A DNA stretch of 64,000 nucleotides from Pontiella agarivorans (GTDB lineage Bacteria > Verrucomicrobiota > Kiritimatiellia > Kiritimatiellales > Pontiellaceae). Where the stretch lies: assembly GCF_034531395.1 (NCBI RefSeq), contig NZ_JARVCO010000010.1, forward strand, positions 868,001-932,000, in the 5' to 3' direction. Shown piece after piece: positions 50,178 to 61,061 of this stretch. The first letter of the stretch is position 1. Each line of letters begins with the position of its first letter. The notes under the pieces are model-generated. The model saw only the letters and a program-made list of their open reading frames with translations. It was not told where the DNA came from and ran no database searches. Both the position numbers and the translations under genes were made by a program.

Positions 50178-50290
50178 AAACTTTACTCCTGTGAAAACAG
50201 ATTTTTAACACAGCCGGCGAAGCGAGCACAGAGGGGAACGCGGAATAATAACAGTGGACCGGAGGACGCTGTACAGCCGGAGAAGGGAAT

Positions 50291-50914
50291 CTATTGACTG
50301 AGATAGGCATCAATGGCTCCGCCGATACCGTGCAACAGCATCTGCATACCGATCACGGCGAGAATCAGCCCCATGAGGCGGGTGACAATTTTGAGGCCGC
50401 GCTGCCCTAGCATTTCAACGGTATTTTCACTGTATTTGAAAAACAGAAAGGTGATCAGGCAAAGGAGGGCAAACATGGAAAGGGTGACGGCAATTTCGCG
50501 GTTGCCGGCCTGTGCCGAAAAATTCATGGTGGTGGCAATGGTGCCGGGACCGGCGAGAATCGGCATGGCGAGCGGGGAGATGGCCAGGTCGACATCACTT
50601 TCGTCGGAACTGTTCTGAATTTTTGAGGTTTTTCCCTGAAGCATGTGGTAGCCCACCTGAAAAACCAGCAGGCCGCCGGTAATCCGCAACGCGGGGAGTC
50701 CGATGCCGAACAGATGGAAAATCGCTTTGCCGAGCAACGCAAAGGCCGCAATGATGAAAAAAGCGATGAAAAGCGCTCGGCGTGCGGTGGCCATGCGCTC
50801 TTTTTCGTCCATTTCCGCCGTCAGGCCGATAAACGCACCCGTGTTGGCGATGGGGTTCATGATGGCAAAGTAGCCCAGAAAAACCGTAATCATATGTTCA
50901 ATCAGCTGATGCAT
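50291..50914 (-). CDS. MarC-family membrane protein
   Basis: A 207-residue integral membrane protein with six hydrophobic helices. Family text: FAIMNPIANTGAFIGLTAEM, RITGGLLVFQVGYHMLQGKT and ISPLAMPILAGPGTIATTM. MarC/UPF0056 (NAAT) proteins are poorly understood, and some move amino acids. The 50178-50290 gap before its stop holds a CACAG-type repeat fragment. The upstream gap 50915-51189 shows no gene. Confidence 0.88.
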   Translation of the reverse strand: MHQLIEHMITVFLGYFAIMNPIANTGAFIGLTAEMDEKERMATARRALFIAFFIIAAFALLGKAIFHLFGIGLPALRITGGLLVFQVGYHMLQGKTSKIQNSSDESDVDLAISPLAMPILAGPGTIATTMNFSAQAGNREIAVTLSMFALLCLITFLFFKYSENTVEMLGQRGLKIVTRLMGLILAVIGMQMLLHGIGGAIDAYLSQ

Positions 50915-51189
50915 AGTTCAGATTCTGTACCCTGAACGGGGGATATTTGCCATAAAGAATACAAAAATAAACGGAATTCTGGTTCATCCTTCAGGGGCCT
51001 TTTCCCATTCTGTGAATATGCGTTCCTTGCTCCGGGAAAGCAGGTTATGAATGCCGTGCTTATTGGTGTGCTATTGAGACAGGAAAAACTTTGAATAACG
51101 TTTTCAATAAGCTACTCTTCCCTTGCAACGCGAGCGTGACGCCCAATGCCGGATCTCGCTCGAGATTGAATAACCTAACAGGAAAGGAA

Positions 51190-51588
51190 ATGATGGTAAT
51201 GAACACATCAAGACTGACTAATCCCACCTCTTCTGACGTTGAATCCGGAATTCCGGTAAAAGTTCAGTTTCGCCACATGGCAGAGTCGAAACGGGTAATC
51301 TGGCTGGTCAATCAAATGATGCATAAGTTCACCAAGTTTCCCATACCCGGTGCCTCGGCCCACATAACCGTTGATGAAACAAATCACAAAGAAAAGACGG
51401 GCATTTTCCAGGTGAAAATGAAGCTGACGGTGCCCGGCGAAAAGCTGTACACCGCGCAGAGCTCGGAAAAAACAGGTATGCACGACGGGGTTTATACCGC
51501 AATTGCTGATGTGTTCGACAGTGTTGAGCGCCAGCTGATCCGTCAGCATCAAAAACGTGCACGCCGCTATAAAACAAAAGCGGCCTGA
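51190..51588 (+). CDS. Ribosome hibernation factor-like (HPF/RaiA) protein
   Basis: A 132-residue S30AE-domain protein. It has VKVQFRHMAESKRVIWLVNQ, a central ITVDETNHKEKTGIFQVKMK strand pair and a basic C-terminal helix, RQHQKRARRYKTKAA. The family binds the 30S subunit and silences ribosomes in stress or stationary phase. The ATG at 51190 follows GGAAAGGAAA, while the frame from 51091 begins with TTG and has a non-homologous leader. It precedes dnaK, which fits a stress-related group, although a terminator and 440 bp lie between. Confidence 0.75.
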   Translation: MMVMNTSRLTNPTSSDVESGIPVKVQFRHMAESKRVIWLVNQMMHKFTKFPIPGASAHITVDETNHKEKTGIFQVKMKLTVPGEKLYTAQSSEKTGMHDGVYTAIADVFDSVERQLIRQHQKRARRYKTKAA

Positions 51589-51612
51589 TTCATCACTCCT
51601 TGTAAATCCGAG

Positions 51613-51646
51613 AAGCCCTTTCCACTGAGCCGGAGAGGGCTTTTTT
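51613..51646 (+). terminator. Terminator after the HPF-like gene
   Basis: AAGCCCT (51613-51619) pairs with AGGGCTT (51636-51642), followed by T6. Confidence 0.75.
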
Positions 51647-52028
51647 GTGTGCATCCGGCAGGGCATATCGATTTGGGTTGAAAGTCCCTTGCTGGCCCGG
51701 CGAACAGGAAGACGTCTTTCGCGGAGCGCACAGATCAGCAGGATCATTCGGAATCGCCGTAATATGTGATCCGTACATCCGGAGAGGGAGGAGATGATTT
51801 TGGTGAGACACTGTGACACAAGGTGTGACACGCCGGGTGGACGAAGTGGGACATGTGGCGCAGGTGGCACGGTCGCACCATGGTTTTAAATTTCAGGGGG
51901 TTAAGTGTTAACCCCTTCAATACTAAGTCCTAATGACTAATTCTATTTGTCTTCTCTTCGCTGGCACGGTTTGTGTTGTAGGAGCGACGTCACAACGAAT
52001 GACCGAATTTATCTGAAGGAGACAAAAA
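51647..52028 (+). other. Long non-coding leader of dnaK
   Basis: No gene seen. Contents in order: three spaced TG(A/T)GACAC units (about 51803-51831), a perfect inverted repeat GGGGTTAA-GTG-TTAACCCC (51897-51915), TGGCACG at 51962-51968, and a GAAGGAGA ribosome site before the dnaK ATG. No CIRCE element (TTAGCACTC-N9-GAGTGCTAA) was found, so heat control probably works another way. Confidence 0.5.
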
Positions 52029-53978
52029 ATGAGCACAGCAGGATCTAAAGTATTGGGTATCGATTTAGGTACCACCAACTCGTGTATGGCCGTCATGGAA
52101 GGCGGCGAACCGACCGTAATTCCGAATGCGGAAGGCGGACGCACTACTCCGTCAATTGTGGCCTTTGCCAAAGACGGCGAACGCCTTGTGGGTACTGCGG
52201 CAAAACGCCAGGCGGTAACCAACCCGAAACATACGATCTTTTCGATCAAGCGTTTTATGGGCCGTAAGTTCAGCGAAGTGGAACACGAAATCCACCTTGT
52301 ACCTTATAACGTGGTTAAGGCGAAGAACGGCGACGCCCACGTTCAGATTGATGACAAAATTTACAGCCCGCCGGAAATCTCGGCGATGATTCTGCAGAAG
52401 CTGAAAGCGGATGCGGAAGCATACCTCGGCGAAGCCGTCACGCAGGCGGTTATTACAGTTCCGGCCTACTTCAATGACTCGCAGCGTCAGGCAACCAAAG
52501 ACGCCGGTAAAATTGCCGGCCTCGAAGTGCTGCGTATTATTAACGAGCCGACCGCGGCGTCGCTGGCGTACGGCCTCGATAAGAAGTCGGAAGAAAAAAT
52601 TGCGATCTATGACCTCGGCGGCGGTACATTTGACGTATCGATTCTTGATATCGGCGACGGGGTATTTGAAGTGACGGCCACCAGCGGTGACGGCCACCTT
52701 GGCGGTGACGATTTCGACCAGAAGATCATTGATTGGCTTGTGGCTGATTTTAAAGCGGAGCATGGCATCGACCTTTCTGCAGACCCGATGGTGCTGCAGC
52801 GCCTGAAAGAAGCGGGTGAAAAAGCGAAGTGCGAACTTTCCAGCTCGCAGTCCACCGAAATCAACCTGCCGTTCATCACGGCGGATGCATCGGGCCCGAA
52901 ACACCTTAATGTTACACTGAGCCGCGCCAAACTCGAAGAGCTCTGCGACGACCTGATCACCAAAGCAATTGCGCCGGTGCGCAGCTGCCTGAAGGATTCC
53001 GGTCTGAGTGCTTCGGAAGTGAATGAAGTGATTCTGGTCGGCGGTTCCACCCGTATGCCGAAGGTTCAGAATTCCGTGAAGGAAATTTTCGGCCAGGATC
53101 CGCATAAGGGAGTTAACCCGGACGAAGTGGTTTCCATTGGTGCATCCATTCAGGGCGGTGTTCTGAAAGGTGAAGTGAAAGATGTTCTGCTGCTGGATGT
53201 TACTCCGCTGACGCTGGGTATCGAAACCATGGGCGGTATTTCCACTCCGTTGATTGAGCGCAACACCACGATCCCGGCGAAGAAGAGCGAAATTTTCTCC
53301 ACGGCTGCGGACAACCAGCCGGCGGTGGAAATTCACGTGCTGCAGGGTGAACGAAAAATGGCCAATGCCAACAAAACCATCGGCCGCTTTAACCTCGACG
53401 GCATTCCGCCGGCACCGCGCGGAACCCCGCAGATTGAAGTGACGTTTGATATCGATGCCAACGGGATTCTGAAGGTCAGTGCGAAGGATCTGGGCACCGG
53501 TAAAGAACAGCACATCACCATCACCGCTTCGTCCGGCCTGACCGATGAAGAGATCGATGCCATGATGAAGGATGCTGAAGCTCACGCTGCGGAAGATGAG
53601 AAGATGAAGGAGAAAATCGATCTGAAAAATCAGGCGGACTCCACTGTCTTCCAGACCGAAAAATTCCTGAAGGAAAACGAAGACAAGGTTTCCCCGGAAC
53701 AGAAGGCTGAAGTTGAAGCGGCGATTGAGCCGGTGAAGAAGGCGATCGAAGCGGAAGATTATGAGGGAATGAAAACCGCCCTCGATGCATTGAATGAAAA
53801 GATGCAGGCCGCTGCGACGGAAATGTATTCTCAGGCTCAGGGCGCTCCTGGTGCAGGCCCGGATATGGGCGGTGCCGCCGGGGCGGATGCCGGGGCTTCG
53901 GCCGGGGGTGAAAAGTCTGCATCTGACGTTGAGGAAGCTGACTTCGAAATGGTCGACGACGACGAGAATAAGAAATAA
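52029..53978 (+). CDS. dnaK: Chaperone DnaK (Hsp70)
   Basis: A 649-residue Hsp70. ATPase domain motifs: [56 protein letters not shown] and [13 protein letters not shown]. The substrate-binding domain (from about 385, [17 protein letters not shown]) and the helical lid follow. The Gly/Ala-rich tail ends [15 protein letters not shown], close to the usual EEVD-like acidic end. No dnaJ or grpE is next to it. groES-groEL follow in the same direction after a 147-bp gap with imperfect GATGGCC repeats. Confidence 0.99.
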   Translation: MSTAGSKVLGIDLGTTNSCMAVMEGGEPTVIPNAEGGRTTPSIVAFAKDGERLVGTAAKRQAVTNPKHTIFSIKRFMGRKFSEVEHEIHLVPYNVVKAKNGDAHVQIDDKIYSPPEISAMILQKLKADAEAYLGEAVTQAVITVPAYFNDSQRQATKDAGKIAGLEVLRIINEPTAASLAYGLDKKSEEKIAIYDLGGGTFDVSILDIGDGVFEVTATSGDGHLGGDDFDQKIIDWLVADFKAEHGIDLSADPMVLQRLKEAGEKAKCELSSSQSTEINLPFITADASGPKHLNVTLSRAKLEELCDDLITKAIAPVRSCLKDSGLSASEVNEVILVGGSTRMPKVQNSVKEIFGQDPHKGVNPDEVVSIGASIQGGVLKGEVKDVLLLDVTPLTLGIETMGGISTPLIERNTTIPAKKSEIFSTAADNQPAVEIHVLQGERKMANANKTIGRFNLDGIPPAPRGTPQIEVTFDIDANGILKVSAKDLGTGKEQHITITASSGLTDEEIDAMMKDAEAHAAEDEKMKEKIDLKNQADSTVFQTEKFLKENEDKVSPEQKAEVEAAIEPVKKAIEAEDYEGMKTALDALNEKMQAAATEMYSQAQGAPGAGPDMGGAAGADAGASAGGEKSASDVEEADFEMVDDDENKK

Positions 53979-54125
53979 CGCATTTTAGATTGAAGATGGC
54001 CGATGGCCGATGGGCGGAACGCCGTCGCCGACGGGCTTGTTAAAAAGTCAGCGGGGACCCGCACATCGGAAATCGGGGATCGAAAATCAGTAACTATAAA
54101 AAACCTAACAAGGAGAGATACATCC

Positions 54126-54413
54126 ATGAACATTAAGCCATTGGGCGAACGCGTACTGGTTGAACCGGTGAAGGAAGAGGAAGCGGTTAAAGGCGGAATC
54201 ATTATTCCTGATTCTGCAAAAGAAAAACCGCAGGAAGGCAAAGTGATTGCTGTGGGAACCGGGAAAATCGATGAAAACGGTAAGGCTGTTCCGTTCAACG
54301 TTAAAAAAGGTGATATCGTTCTGATGCCTAAGTATGGCGGAACCGAAGTTAAGGTTGACGGTAAAGAATATCAGATCATGCGTGAAGACGACATTCTCGC
54401 GATCATCGGCTAA
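54126..54413 (+). CDS. groES: Co-chaperonin GroES
   Basis: A 95-residue Gro[22 protein letters not shown], the mobile loop [20 protein letters not shown] and a C-terminal [15 protein letters not shown] are standard. It caps the GroEL ring during folding. The ATG at 54126 gives the family length, and the longer frame from 54003 is a chance extension. AAGGAGAG lies just upstream. Confidence 0.98.
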   Translation: MNIKPLGERVLVEPVKEEEAVKGGIIIPDSAKEKPQEGKVIAVGTGKIDENGKAVPFNVKKGDIVLMPKYGGTEVKVDGKEYQIMREDDILAIIG

Positions 54414-54475
54414 ATAAATTTCGAAATCCGGAGCCCGGACTCAGTATATTTGCAGGTTAAGGTGTAAATTTATGA

Positions 54476-56161
<1,686 letters not shown>

Positions 56162-56252
56162 TCCATCCGTCATGGAGTTGCGGGGTAGTGGAGCGGGAGT
56201 TTTTCTGTTTCATTGCTCCCGTTCTCCGGCCTTCCGCCCCTTTGGGGGCGGG

Positions 56253-56282
56253 AAATCCACGTTTTCCGAGACGTGGATTTTG
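56253..56282 (+). terminator. Terminator after groEL
   Basis: AAATCCACGT pairs perfectly with ACGTGGATTT (56271-56280) around an 8-base loop. A second GC-rich hairpin, CCGCCCC/GGGGCGG, sits just before it at 56234-56251. Confidence 0.8.
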
Positions 56283-56400
56283 TCGTAAATGGCGTTGACG
56301 GAACGGGCTCCGGTGCTATACTACGCGCCAATTTTTTTGTAAGAAAACCAAGGATTCTGTTTTTCAGAATAATGCAAGTTGCTTGCGCGGAGATATTAAT

Positions 56401-56655
56401 ATGAACTTTGAATACCTGAGTGTAGCGGAAGAAAAAATCACCAACACCCCGATGCTGGTGAACCTGATTTCCTACCGTACCCGTCAGCTCAACAGTGGCG
56501 CGCGTCCAATGGTGAAGAAGGATCATCCGGAAATGGATAATCACGATCTCGTTCTTAAAGAGATTGCCGAGGGGCTGTTGACGGCCGAAATGATTTTCTC
56601 TCAGGAAGAAGAGGAAGTGCCCGGTCTGGATTTCGACGCTTCGATTCTTCTGTAA
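56401..56655 (+). CDS. rpoZ: RNA polymerase omega subunit-like protein
   Basis: An 84-residue protein with the omega core: NTPMLVNLISYRTRQLNSGA, RPMV, then DLVLKEIAEGLL. Omega binds and stabilises the beta' subunit. The acidic tail EEEEVPGLDFDASILL is lineage-specific. The ATG at 56401 is preferred to the in-frame ATG at 56383. It is followed by a terminator and then smpB. Confidence 0.82.
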   Translation: MNFEYLSVAEEKITNTPMLVNLISYRTRQLNSGARPMVKKDHPEMDNHDLVLKEIAEGLLTAEMIFSQEEEEVPGLDFDASILL

Positions 56656-56707
56656 AAAAGGACGTGCGAAATCCGATTTTCGAAGTTCAGAATTATTTCG
56701 AATTTTC

Positions 56708-56742
56708 AAAAGCTCAAAGCTCTCGGGTTTTGAGCTTTTTCC
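56708..56742 (+). terminator. Terminator after rpoZ
   Basis: AAAGCTCAAA (56708-56717) pairs with TTTGAGCTTT (56729-56738) and is followed by a T-rich end. Confidence 0.75.
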
Positions 56743-56823
56743 TTTCCGGACCTTGGAAGATTGATTGCTCCTCGGATCAATTCTGTTTAGTATATTGGGC
56801 TTCGATTGTAGGAATAATTGGCC

Positions 56824-57318
56824 ATGGCGGGTAAAAACAAAAAGAAAAAAAATGATCCCGGAGCGGGGGTGCTGGCCACCAACCGCAAGGCGCTGCGCGA
56901 TTTCCATATATTGGAAAAAATCGAGGCGGGGATTGTGCTGAGCGGTACTGAGGTTAAATCCTGCAAGCAGGGGCAGATCAGTGTTCAGGAAGGTTATGTG
57001 CATGTGGATGACCGGATGGAAGTCTGGCTCGTCGGTTGTACGATTCAGCCCTATGAGCACGGCAATATCTACAACCACCCGTCGACCCGCGAGCGCAAGC
57101 TGCTGCTGCATAAAAAGGAAATTGAGCGTCTCCATGGTAAAACCCGAGAAAAAGGGCTGACCATTGTTCCGCTGAAGGTCTACCTCTCGCGGGGAAAAGT
57201 CAAAATCCGGATCGGCCTGGCCAAAGGTAAAAACGTGGTGGATAAGCGTGATACGATCAAAAAGCGCGAATCCGACCGCGACTCCCAGCGCGCCATGCGC
57301 AACTTTAACGGCCGCTAG
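56824..57318 (+). CDS. smpB: SsrA-binding protein
   Basis: A 164-residue SmpB, partner of tmRNA in ribosome rescue. VLATNRKALRDFHILEKIEA, GIVLSGTEVKSCKQGQ, ERKLLLHKKEI and a basic C-terminal KKRESDRDSQRAMRNFNGR are typical. The ATG at 56824 lies in GGCCATGGCG, and an in-frame TTG at 56818 is unlikely. No tmRNA gene was recognised near it. It contains an exact palindrome copy at 56901-56917. Confidence 0.97.
   Translation: MAGKNKKKKNDPGAGVLATNRKALRDFHILEKIEAGIVLSGTEVKSCKQGQISVQEGYVHVDDRMEVWLVGCTIQPYEHGNIYNHPSTRERKLLLHKKEIERLHGKTREKGLTIVPLKVYLSRGKVKIRIGLAKGKNVVDKRDTIKKRESDRDSQRAMRNFNGR
56901..56917 (+). repeat. Dispersed palindrome copy inside smpB
   Basis: TTTCCATATATTGGAAA, encoding F-H-I-L-E in a conserved part of the gene. 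Confidence 0.65.
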
Positions 57319-57357
57319 CTTTTTACGGCCGAAGGCCTCCGGAAGCGGCGAGGCTCT

Positions 57358-57990
57358 TTATTTTCCGTCGGATGCTGAAGCGGTTTGCTGCACCTGAAGC
57401 ACGGCTTCGTAGACTGATTCCGAGTTCATATCATTGTGCTCAGCAATTTCTTTGAAGGTCCAATCGGGCGATGCCTCGATCCCGATTTTTTCCAGGCCGA
57501 CGATAATCCGGTTGATGTCCATGTCGTACTTTCCGGAGAGCCGGCGCATAGAGCGTCCGCTGTAGAACATCGGCGGTTTTTCGGGGAGAGCCGGTTTGTC
57601 TTCATTTACCTGTATTTCGGGATCATTTTCGACCACGCTCTGCTGAATCTGTTCTTCTGTCGGGCCGGCATGTTCCGAAGACTGGAAAAATGAAAACGGC
57701 GGCCAGTGCAGCAGGGCACCGAGAATCACCCAGCCGGTGAGCAGCAGGGCGGTATAGGAATTAACGGTCAGCCACTCGCGCTTTTTCCCGGTAATCCGGT
57801 TGTTGGCATTGTCCTTTCTGATTTCCAGCGTGGTTTGGATGATATAGCAGAGGCCGAACAGTATGCTGAGGCTCACATGCAGAATCAGCAGGGTCTCCCA
57901 CAGGCTGAACAGGGTGGCGATTGCTGCGCTGAGGATCAGCGAAAAAAATGAAAACAGAGCGGTAAGGGTGACGACGTTTTTAAATTTCAT
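57358..57990 (-). CDS. DUF4405-like membrane protein
   Basis: A 210-residue protein. Three hydrophobic helices (about 7-30, 33-53, 75-95), an acidic linker, and a C-terminal helical part RSMRRLSGKYDMDINRIIVG ... TFKEIAEHNDMNSESVYEAV. DUF4405-type proteins often carry this kind of C-terminus, and a redox or membrane-sensing role has been suggested by context in other genomes. The function is unknown. It sits between smpB and the persulfide genes. ATG at 57990 is the only good start. Confidence 0.6.
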   Translation of the reverse strand: MKFKNVVTLTALFSFFSLILSAAIATLFSLWETLLILHVSLSILFGLCYIIQTTLEIRKDNANNRITGKKREWLTVNSYTALLLTGWVILGALLHWPPFSFFQSSEHAGPTEEQIQQSVVENDPEIQVNEDKPALPEKPPMFYSGRSMRRLSGKYDMDINRIIVGLEKIGIEASPDWTFKEIAEHNDMNSESVYEAVLQVQQTASASDGK

Positions 57991-58129
57991 AGTTATCTTC
58001 CGTATTGCGGTTAGCTTTACGGAATAAAACCAGCAGGCGCGAGGCCAATGTGCGGGTTAACTGTTTATTCCGGGAGTCTCGGATTAACACCGTTGCACGG
58101 CTCGGTGTTAATCCGCTGCGGCCCGTGGG

Positions 58130-58804
58130 TCAGATAAACAGGTTCCCGTTTCCGCCGATGTGGTCGATATACATGGCCACGCCGCCTTCTTCGATGCCGT
58201 CGATCAGTTCCTCGCTTTTAATGCCCATGAGGTCCATCGACATGGTGCAGGCCACAATTTTTACGCCGTTTCCGATGGCTTCGTCGATCAGCTCGGGAAG
58301 GGAGAGCACATTTTTCTGTTTCATGATGCCTTTAATCATGGCTGCGCCCATGCCGCCCATCTGCATCTGCGAAAGTTTCAGTTTTTCAGGGCCCTTCGGC
58401 ATCATCCAGCCGAACATTTTTTCGACCAGGGTTTTCTTCGCCGAAACCGGGCCGTTCCTGCGCAGGACATTCAGTCCCCAGAAGGTGAAAAACAGGGTGA
58501 CCTGATAGCCCATCGCCGCTGCGCCGTTGGCAATGATGAATGCCGCCAGCGCTTTATCCAGATCATTACTGAAGACGACATTGGTGAATTTTTTATCCGC
58601 CGGTTCCGCCGTCGCAGGGCAGCTGGCGCCGGACGATTTGATCACCACGGCTTTATAGCTTCCGTTCTCGGGTTCCAGAGACTGGAAGATATTTCCGGTC
58701 GAGTTGCACCAGGCCGGAACGTCGGCGGCAAATCCGGGGTCGGTGGAAAGGATGCTGACCGCCTGCCCGTCGCCGATCCGTTCGATGGCTTTGGACAGCT
58801 GCAT
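58130..58804 (-). CDS. DsrE-family protein with N-terminal TusA-like part lacking a normal start codon
   Basis: A DsrE/DrsH-like sulfur-carrier protein of at least 224 residues. Upstream of the first ATG (58804) the same frame reads HIDATGLQCPGPI, the conserved TusA sulfur-binding CPxP site, so the true coding part starts earlier. No ATG, GTG or TTG exists in this frame up to a stop at 58904-58906. The frame joins that of the upstream CoA-disulfide reductase by a -1 shift at an A10 run. It is probably the C-terminal half of one long protein. The DsrE part has FTNVVFSNDLDKALAAFIIA, FFTFWGLNVLRR and IVACTMSMDLMGIK with the active cysteine. Palindrome copy at 58673-58687. Confidence 0.88.
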   Translation of the reverse strand: MQLSKAIERIGDGQAVSILSTDPGFAADVPAWCNSTGNIFQSLEPENGSYKAVVIKSSGASCPATAEPADKKFTNVVFSNDLDKALAAFIIANGAAAMGYQVTLFFTFWGLNVLRRNGPVSAKKTLVEKMFGWMMPKGPEKLKLSQMQMGGMGAAMIKGIMKQKNVLSLPELIDEAIGNGVKIVACTMSMDLMGIKSEELIDGIEEGGVAMYIDHIGGNGNLFI

Positions 58805-58860
58805 GATCGGGCCGGGACATTGCAGGCCGGTCGCATCAATATGTTCCGCAATTTCAGCGG

Positions 58861-60585
58861 TTATGCTTTTTTTTTTACCGCATCGACCGAGCTCATGCCG
58901 GCATCATCGGCAGTGGTTTCATTTTCCGGAATGATGTCGGGCTGATGGGCGGTTACCATACCGTAGGTCTTGTATCCTCCGGTCAGGTTACGGCATTTGA
59001 ATCCGTTCTGCCCCATAATCCGGCAGGCCAGATAACCGCGGAGACCGACCTGGCAGAAAATCAGATATTCTTTGTCTTTATCCAGGTTTTCGAGGTTTTC
59101 GCGCAGCTTCGGCAGTGGAATATTGGATGCGCCGGGAATGGTTCCGCCGGCGACTTCCTCGGGATTGCGCACATCAATGAGTTTCTGATTTTCGGCGGGA
59201 TGGAGGGCTTCCTCCACATGGAACAGACGGGCATCGCCGCGCAGGACGTTGGCCGCCGTGAAGCCGGCATAGTTGACCGGGTCTTTGGCTGAGCCGAAAG
59301 GAGGAGCATAGGTGAGCTCCATTTCTTCGAGATCATACACGGTCAGACCGGCGCGGATGGCCACGGCGATGACATCGATTCGTTTGTCGATGCCGTCGGC
59401 GCCGACGGCCTGGGCACCGAGCACTTTTCCGGTGTCCGGATCAAACAGGAGCTTCAGCGAAACCGGGTGCGAACCCGGATAGTAGGACGCATGGCTGGCG
59501 GGGTGGACATAGACCTTTTCGTAGCTGATGTTCAGACGCTTTGCCGTTTTTTCGCTGAGGCCGGTCATGCCGATGGCTATATTGAACACTTTGCAGATGG
59601 CGGTTCCCTGCGTGTTTTTATAGGTGCTGTCGCGGCCGAAAATATTGTCGGCGGCAATACGGCCCTGGCGGTTGGCCGGTCCGGCCAGCGGAATAAGTGC
59701 GGGCTGGTTGGTGGCGAAATCTGTAATTTCAACGGCATCGCCGACGGCATAAATCGCCGGATCGGAGGTCTGCATATGGGCGTCGGTTTTTATACCGCCG
59801 GTGGTGCCGATTTCCAGCCCGGCGTTCACGGCGAGTTTGGTTTCGGGTTTGACGCCGATCGCCAGTACGGCGACGTCGACATGCAGGCGGTCCCCGTCAC
59901 TCAGAATGAGATCCACGCCGGAGGCGGATTCCTCGAATGCGGTAACCGACGTTTCAAGTTTCAGATTTACGCCGAACAGTTTCAGTTCCTGGTGCAGCAC
60001 GGTGGCCATTTCGGGATCGGCCGGGCCCATCACCTGCGGGGCGAGCTCGATCAGCGTGGTTTCATAATCGCGATCGCGAAGGGCTTCGGCCATTTCGAGG
60101 CCGATGTAGCCGCCGCCGATGACCGCCGTGGATTTTTTATTTTCCAGAGCCTGGATAATATAATCCATGTCTTCCAGATTGCGCAGCGTTAGAACATGGG
60201 GATTGTCGATGCCCGGAATCGGCGGGCGCACCGGTGCGGCGCCGGGGCTCAGGACCAGGTTATCGTAGGTTTCGGTGTATTGCTCTCCGTTGGCGAGGTT
60301 TTTAACCGTTACGGTTTTGGCATTGCGATCAATGGAGATGACTTCCGATTGGGTGCGCACATCCAGGTTGAATTTGGAAACCATGGCTTCCGGTGTGGTC
60401 ACCAGCAGTTTATCACGGTCGGTGATCTGGCCGCCAATGTGGTAGGGCAGGCCGCAGTTGGCGAATGAAATGTCGGGGCCGCGTTCGAACAGAATAATTT
60501 CAGCGGTTTCATCCAGGCGGCGCGCACGCGCTGCAGCACTGGCGCCACCGGCGACGCCTCCGACAATCAATAATTTTTTGCTCAT
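58861..60585 (-). CDS. CoA-disulfide reductase with rhodanese domain
   Basis: A 574-residue flavoprotein. FAD-binding GGVAGGASAAARARRLDE, redox Cys44 in FANCGLPYHIGG, NAD-binding AVIGGGYIGLEMAEAL and a C-terminal dimerisation domain (VHPASHASYYPGSHPVSLKL) make up the CoADR part. A rhodanese domain (about 465-550, YLIFCQVGLRGYLACRIM) carries a second active cysteine. Such proteins reduce CoA or glutathione persulfides and polysulfides. In other bacteria this enzyme is often one chain with TusA and DsrE parts. Here it stops at an A10 run directly before them. It lies downstream of an ArsR regulator on the same strand. Confidence 0.93.
   Translation of the reverse strand: MSKKLLIVGGVAGGASAAARARRLDETAEIILFERGPDISFANCGLPYHIGGQITDRDKLLVTTPEAMVSKFNLDVRTQSEVISIDRNAKTVTVKNLANGEQYTETYDNLVLSPGAAPVRPPIPGIDNPHVLTLRNLEDMDYIIQALENKKSTAVIGGGYIGLEMAEALRDRDYETTLIELAPQVMGPADPEMATVLHQELKLFGVNLKLETSVTAFEESASGVDLILSDGDRLHVDVAVLAIGVKPETKLAVNAGLEIGTTGGIKTDAHMQTSDPAIYAVGDAVEITDFATNQPALIPLAGPANRQGRIAADNIFGRDSTYKNTQGTAICKVFNIAIGMTGLSEKTAKRLNISYEKVYVHPASHASYYPGSHPVSLKLLFDPDTGKVLGAQAVGADGIDKRIDVIAVAIRAGLTVYDLEEMELTYAPPFGSAKDPVNYAGFTAANVLRGDARLFHVEEALHPAENQKLIDVRNPEEVAGGTIPGASNIPLPKLRENLENLDKDKEYLIFCQVGLRGYLACRIMGQNGFKCRNLTGGYKTYGMVTAHQPDIIPENETTADDAGMSSVDAVKKKA
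58867..58876 (-). other. A10 run (minus strand) at the reductase/TusA-DsrE junction: candidate slippage site
   Basis: Ten A residues in the coding strand immediately before GCA-TAA. Reading one base back (-1), or adding one A, turns the end into AGC-ATA-ACC-GCT-GAA and continues into the TusA-DsrE frame without a stop. Confidence 0.6.
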
Positions 60586-60610
60586 AAGCTGACCCTTCCA
60601 CTCATATTTG

Positions 60611-60623
60611 ATTAACAGTTAAT
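60611..60623. promoter_or_regulatory. Candidate ArsR-type operator upstream of the reductase gene
   Basis: ATTAAC-A-GTTAAT, a perfect palindrome in the AT-rich gap between the regulator and the reductase gene, 26 bp before the latter's start. Confidence 0.5.
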
Positions 60624-60676
60624 AATTTTATAATATACAGTTTGTTTATCTGCCGGTTAATGATTCGGATTTCATT

Positions 60677-60976
60677 TTAATCCCGGAAATTAAGGTATTT
60701 ACGCAGGTGGGTGTGCATGCAGGTGAAAACGCGGAGAAAATCGCGGTTGCACAGGCTGCAGTATTTCTGAATGCCGTCTTTTCGGATGGTGATCAGTTTT
60801 TGCTGACAGAGAATTTTGAGCTGCTGCGACATCATGGACTGGCTGCAGCCCAGCTCTTCATAGAGCTCGGTTACGGTTCGTTCTCCTTCCGCAAGCACCT
60901 CAATCACGCCGAGACGGATGGGGTGAGCCATCGCCTTCAGCACCTCGGCTGCCATATTTCTCTCTTCAGCGGTCAT
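60677..60976 (-). CDS. ArsR-family regulator, probably sulfur- or persulfide-responsive
   Basis: A 99-residue winged-helix repressor: MAHPIRLGVIEVLAEGERTV and CSQSMMSQQLKILCQQKLIT (recognition helix), then KYCSLCNRDFLRVFTCMH. It has six cysteines. The C-terminal pairs could form a disulfide or tetrasulfide, as in SqrR/BigR-type sensors, or bind a metal. It lies 92 bp upstream of the CoA-disulfide reductase with a palindrome between them, so that gene is the likely target. The inducer is inferred, not shown. Confidence 0.87.
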   Translation of the reverse strand: MTAEERNMAAEVLKAMAHPIRLGVIEVLAEGERTVTELYEELGCSQSMMSQQLKILCQQKLITIRKDGIQKYCSLCNRDFLRVFTCMHTHLRKYLNFRD

Positions 60977-61061
60977 ATCTTCTCCGGAAAACTGGATCTG
61001 AATATTATGATTTATTTATGTATGGTCGAGCAGAATGTTGAATATTTTGCCGGGTGGCGTC

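Noticed and set aside
50178-50290. Possible small RNA or gene between the SelW-like and MarC genes
   Set aside because: Only a CACAG-type repeat fragment was seen. There is no stable hairpin with a T run and no credible frame.
51208-51870. 220-codon minus-strand frame over the HPF-like gene and dnaK leader
   Set aside because: No domain, crosses a terminator and the HPF-like gene.
51962-51977. Sigma54-type promoter before dnaK
   Set aside because: Only the TGGCACG half fits. The expected TTGC at the -12 position reads GTGT, so it is not called as a promoter.
57319-57357. tmRNA gene next to smpB
   Set aside because: The gap is only 39 bases and no tRNA-like ends or tag frame were seen on either side.
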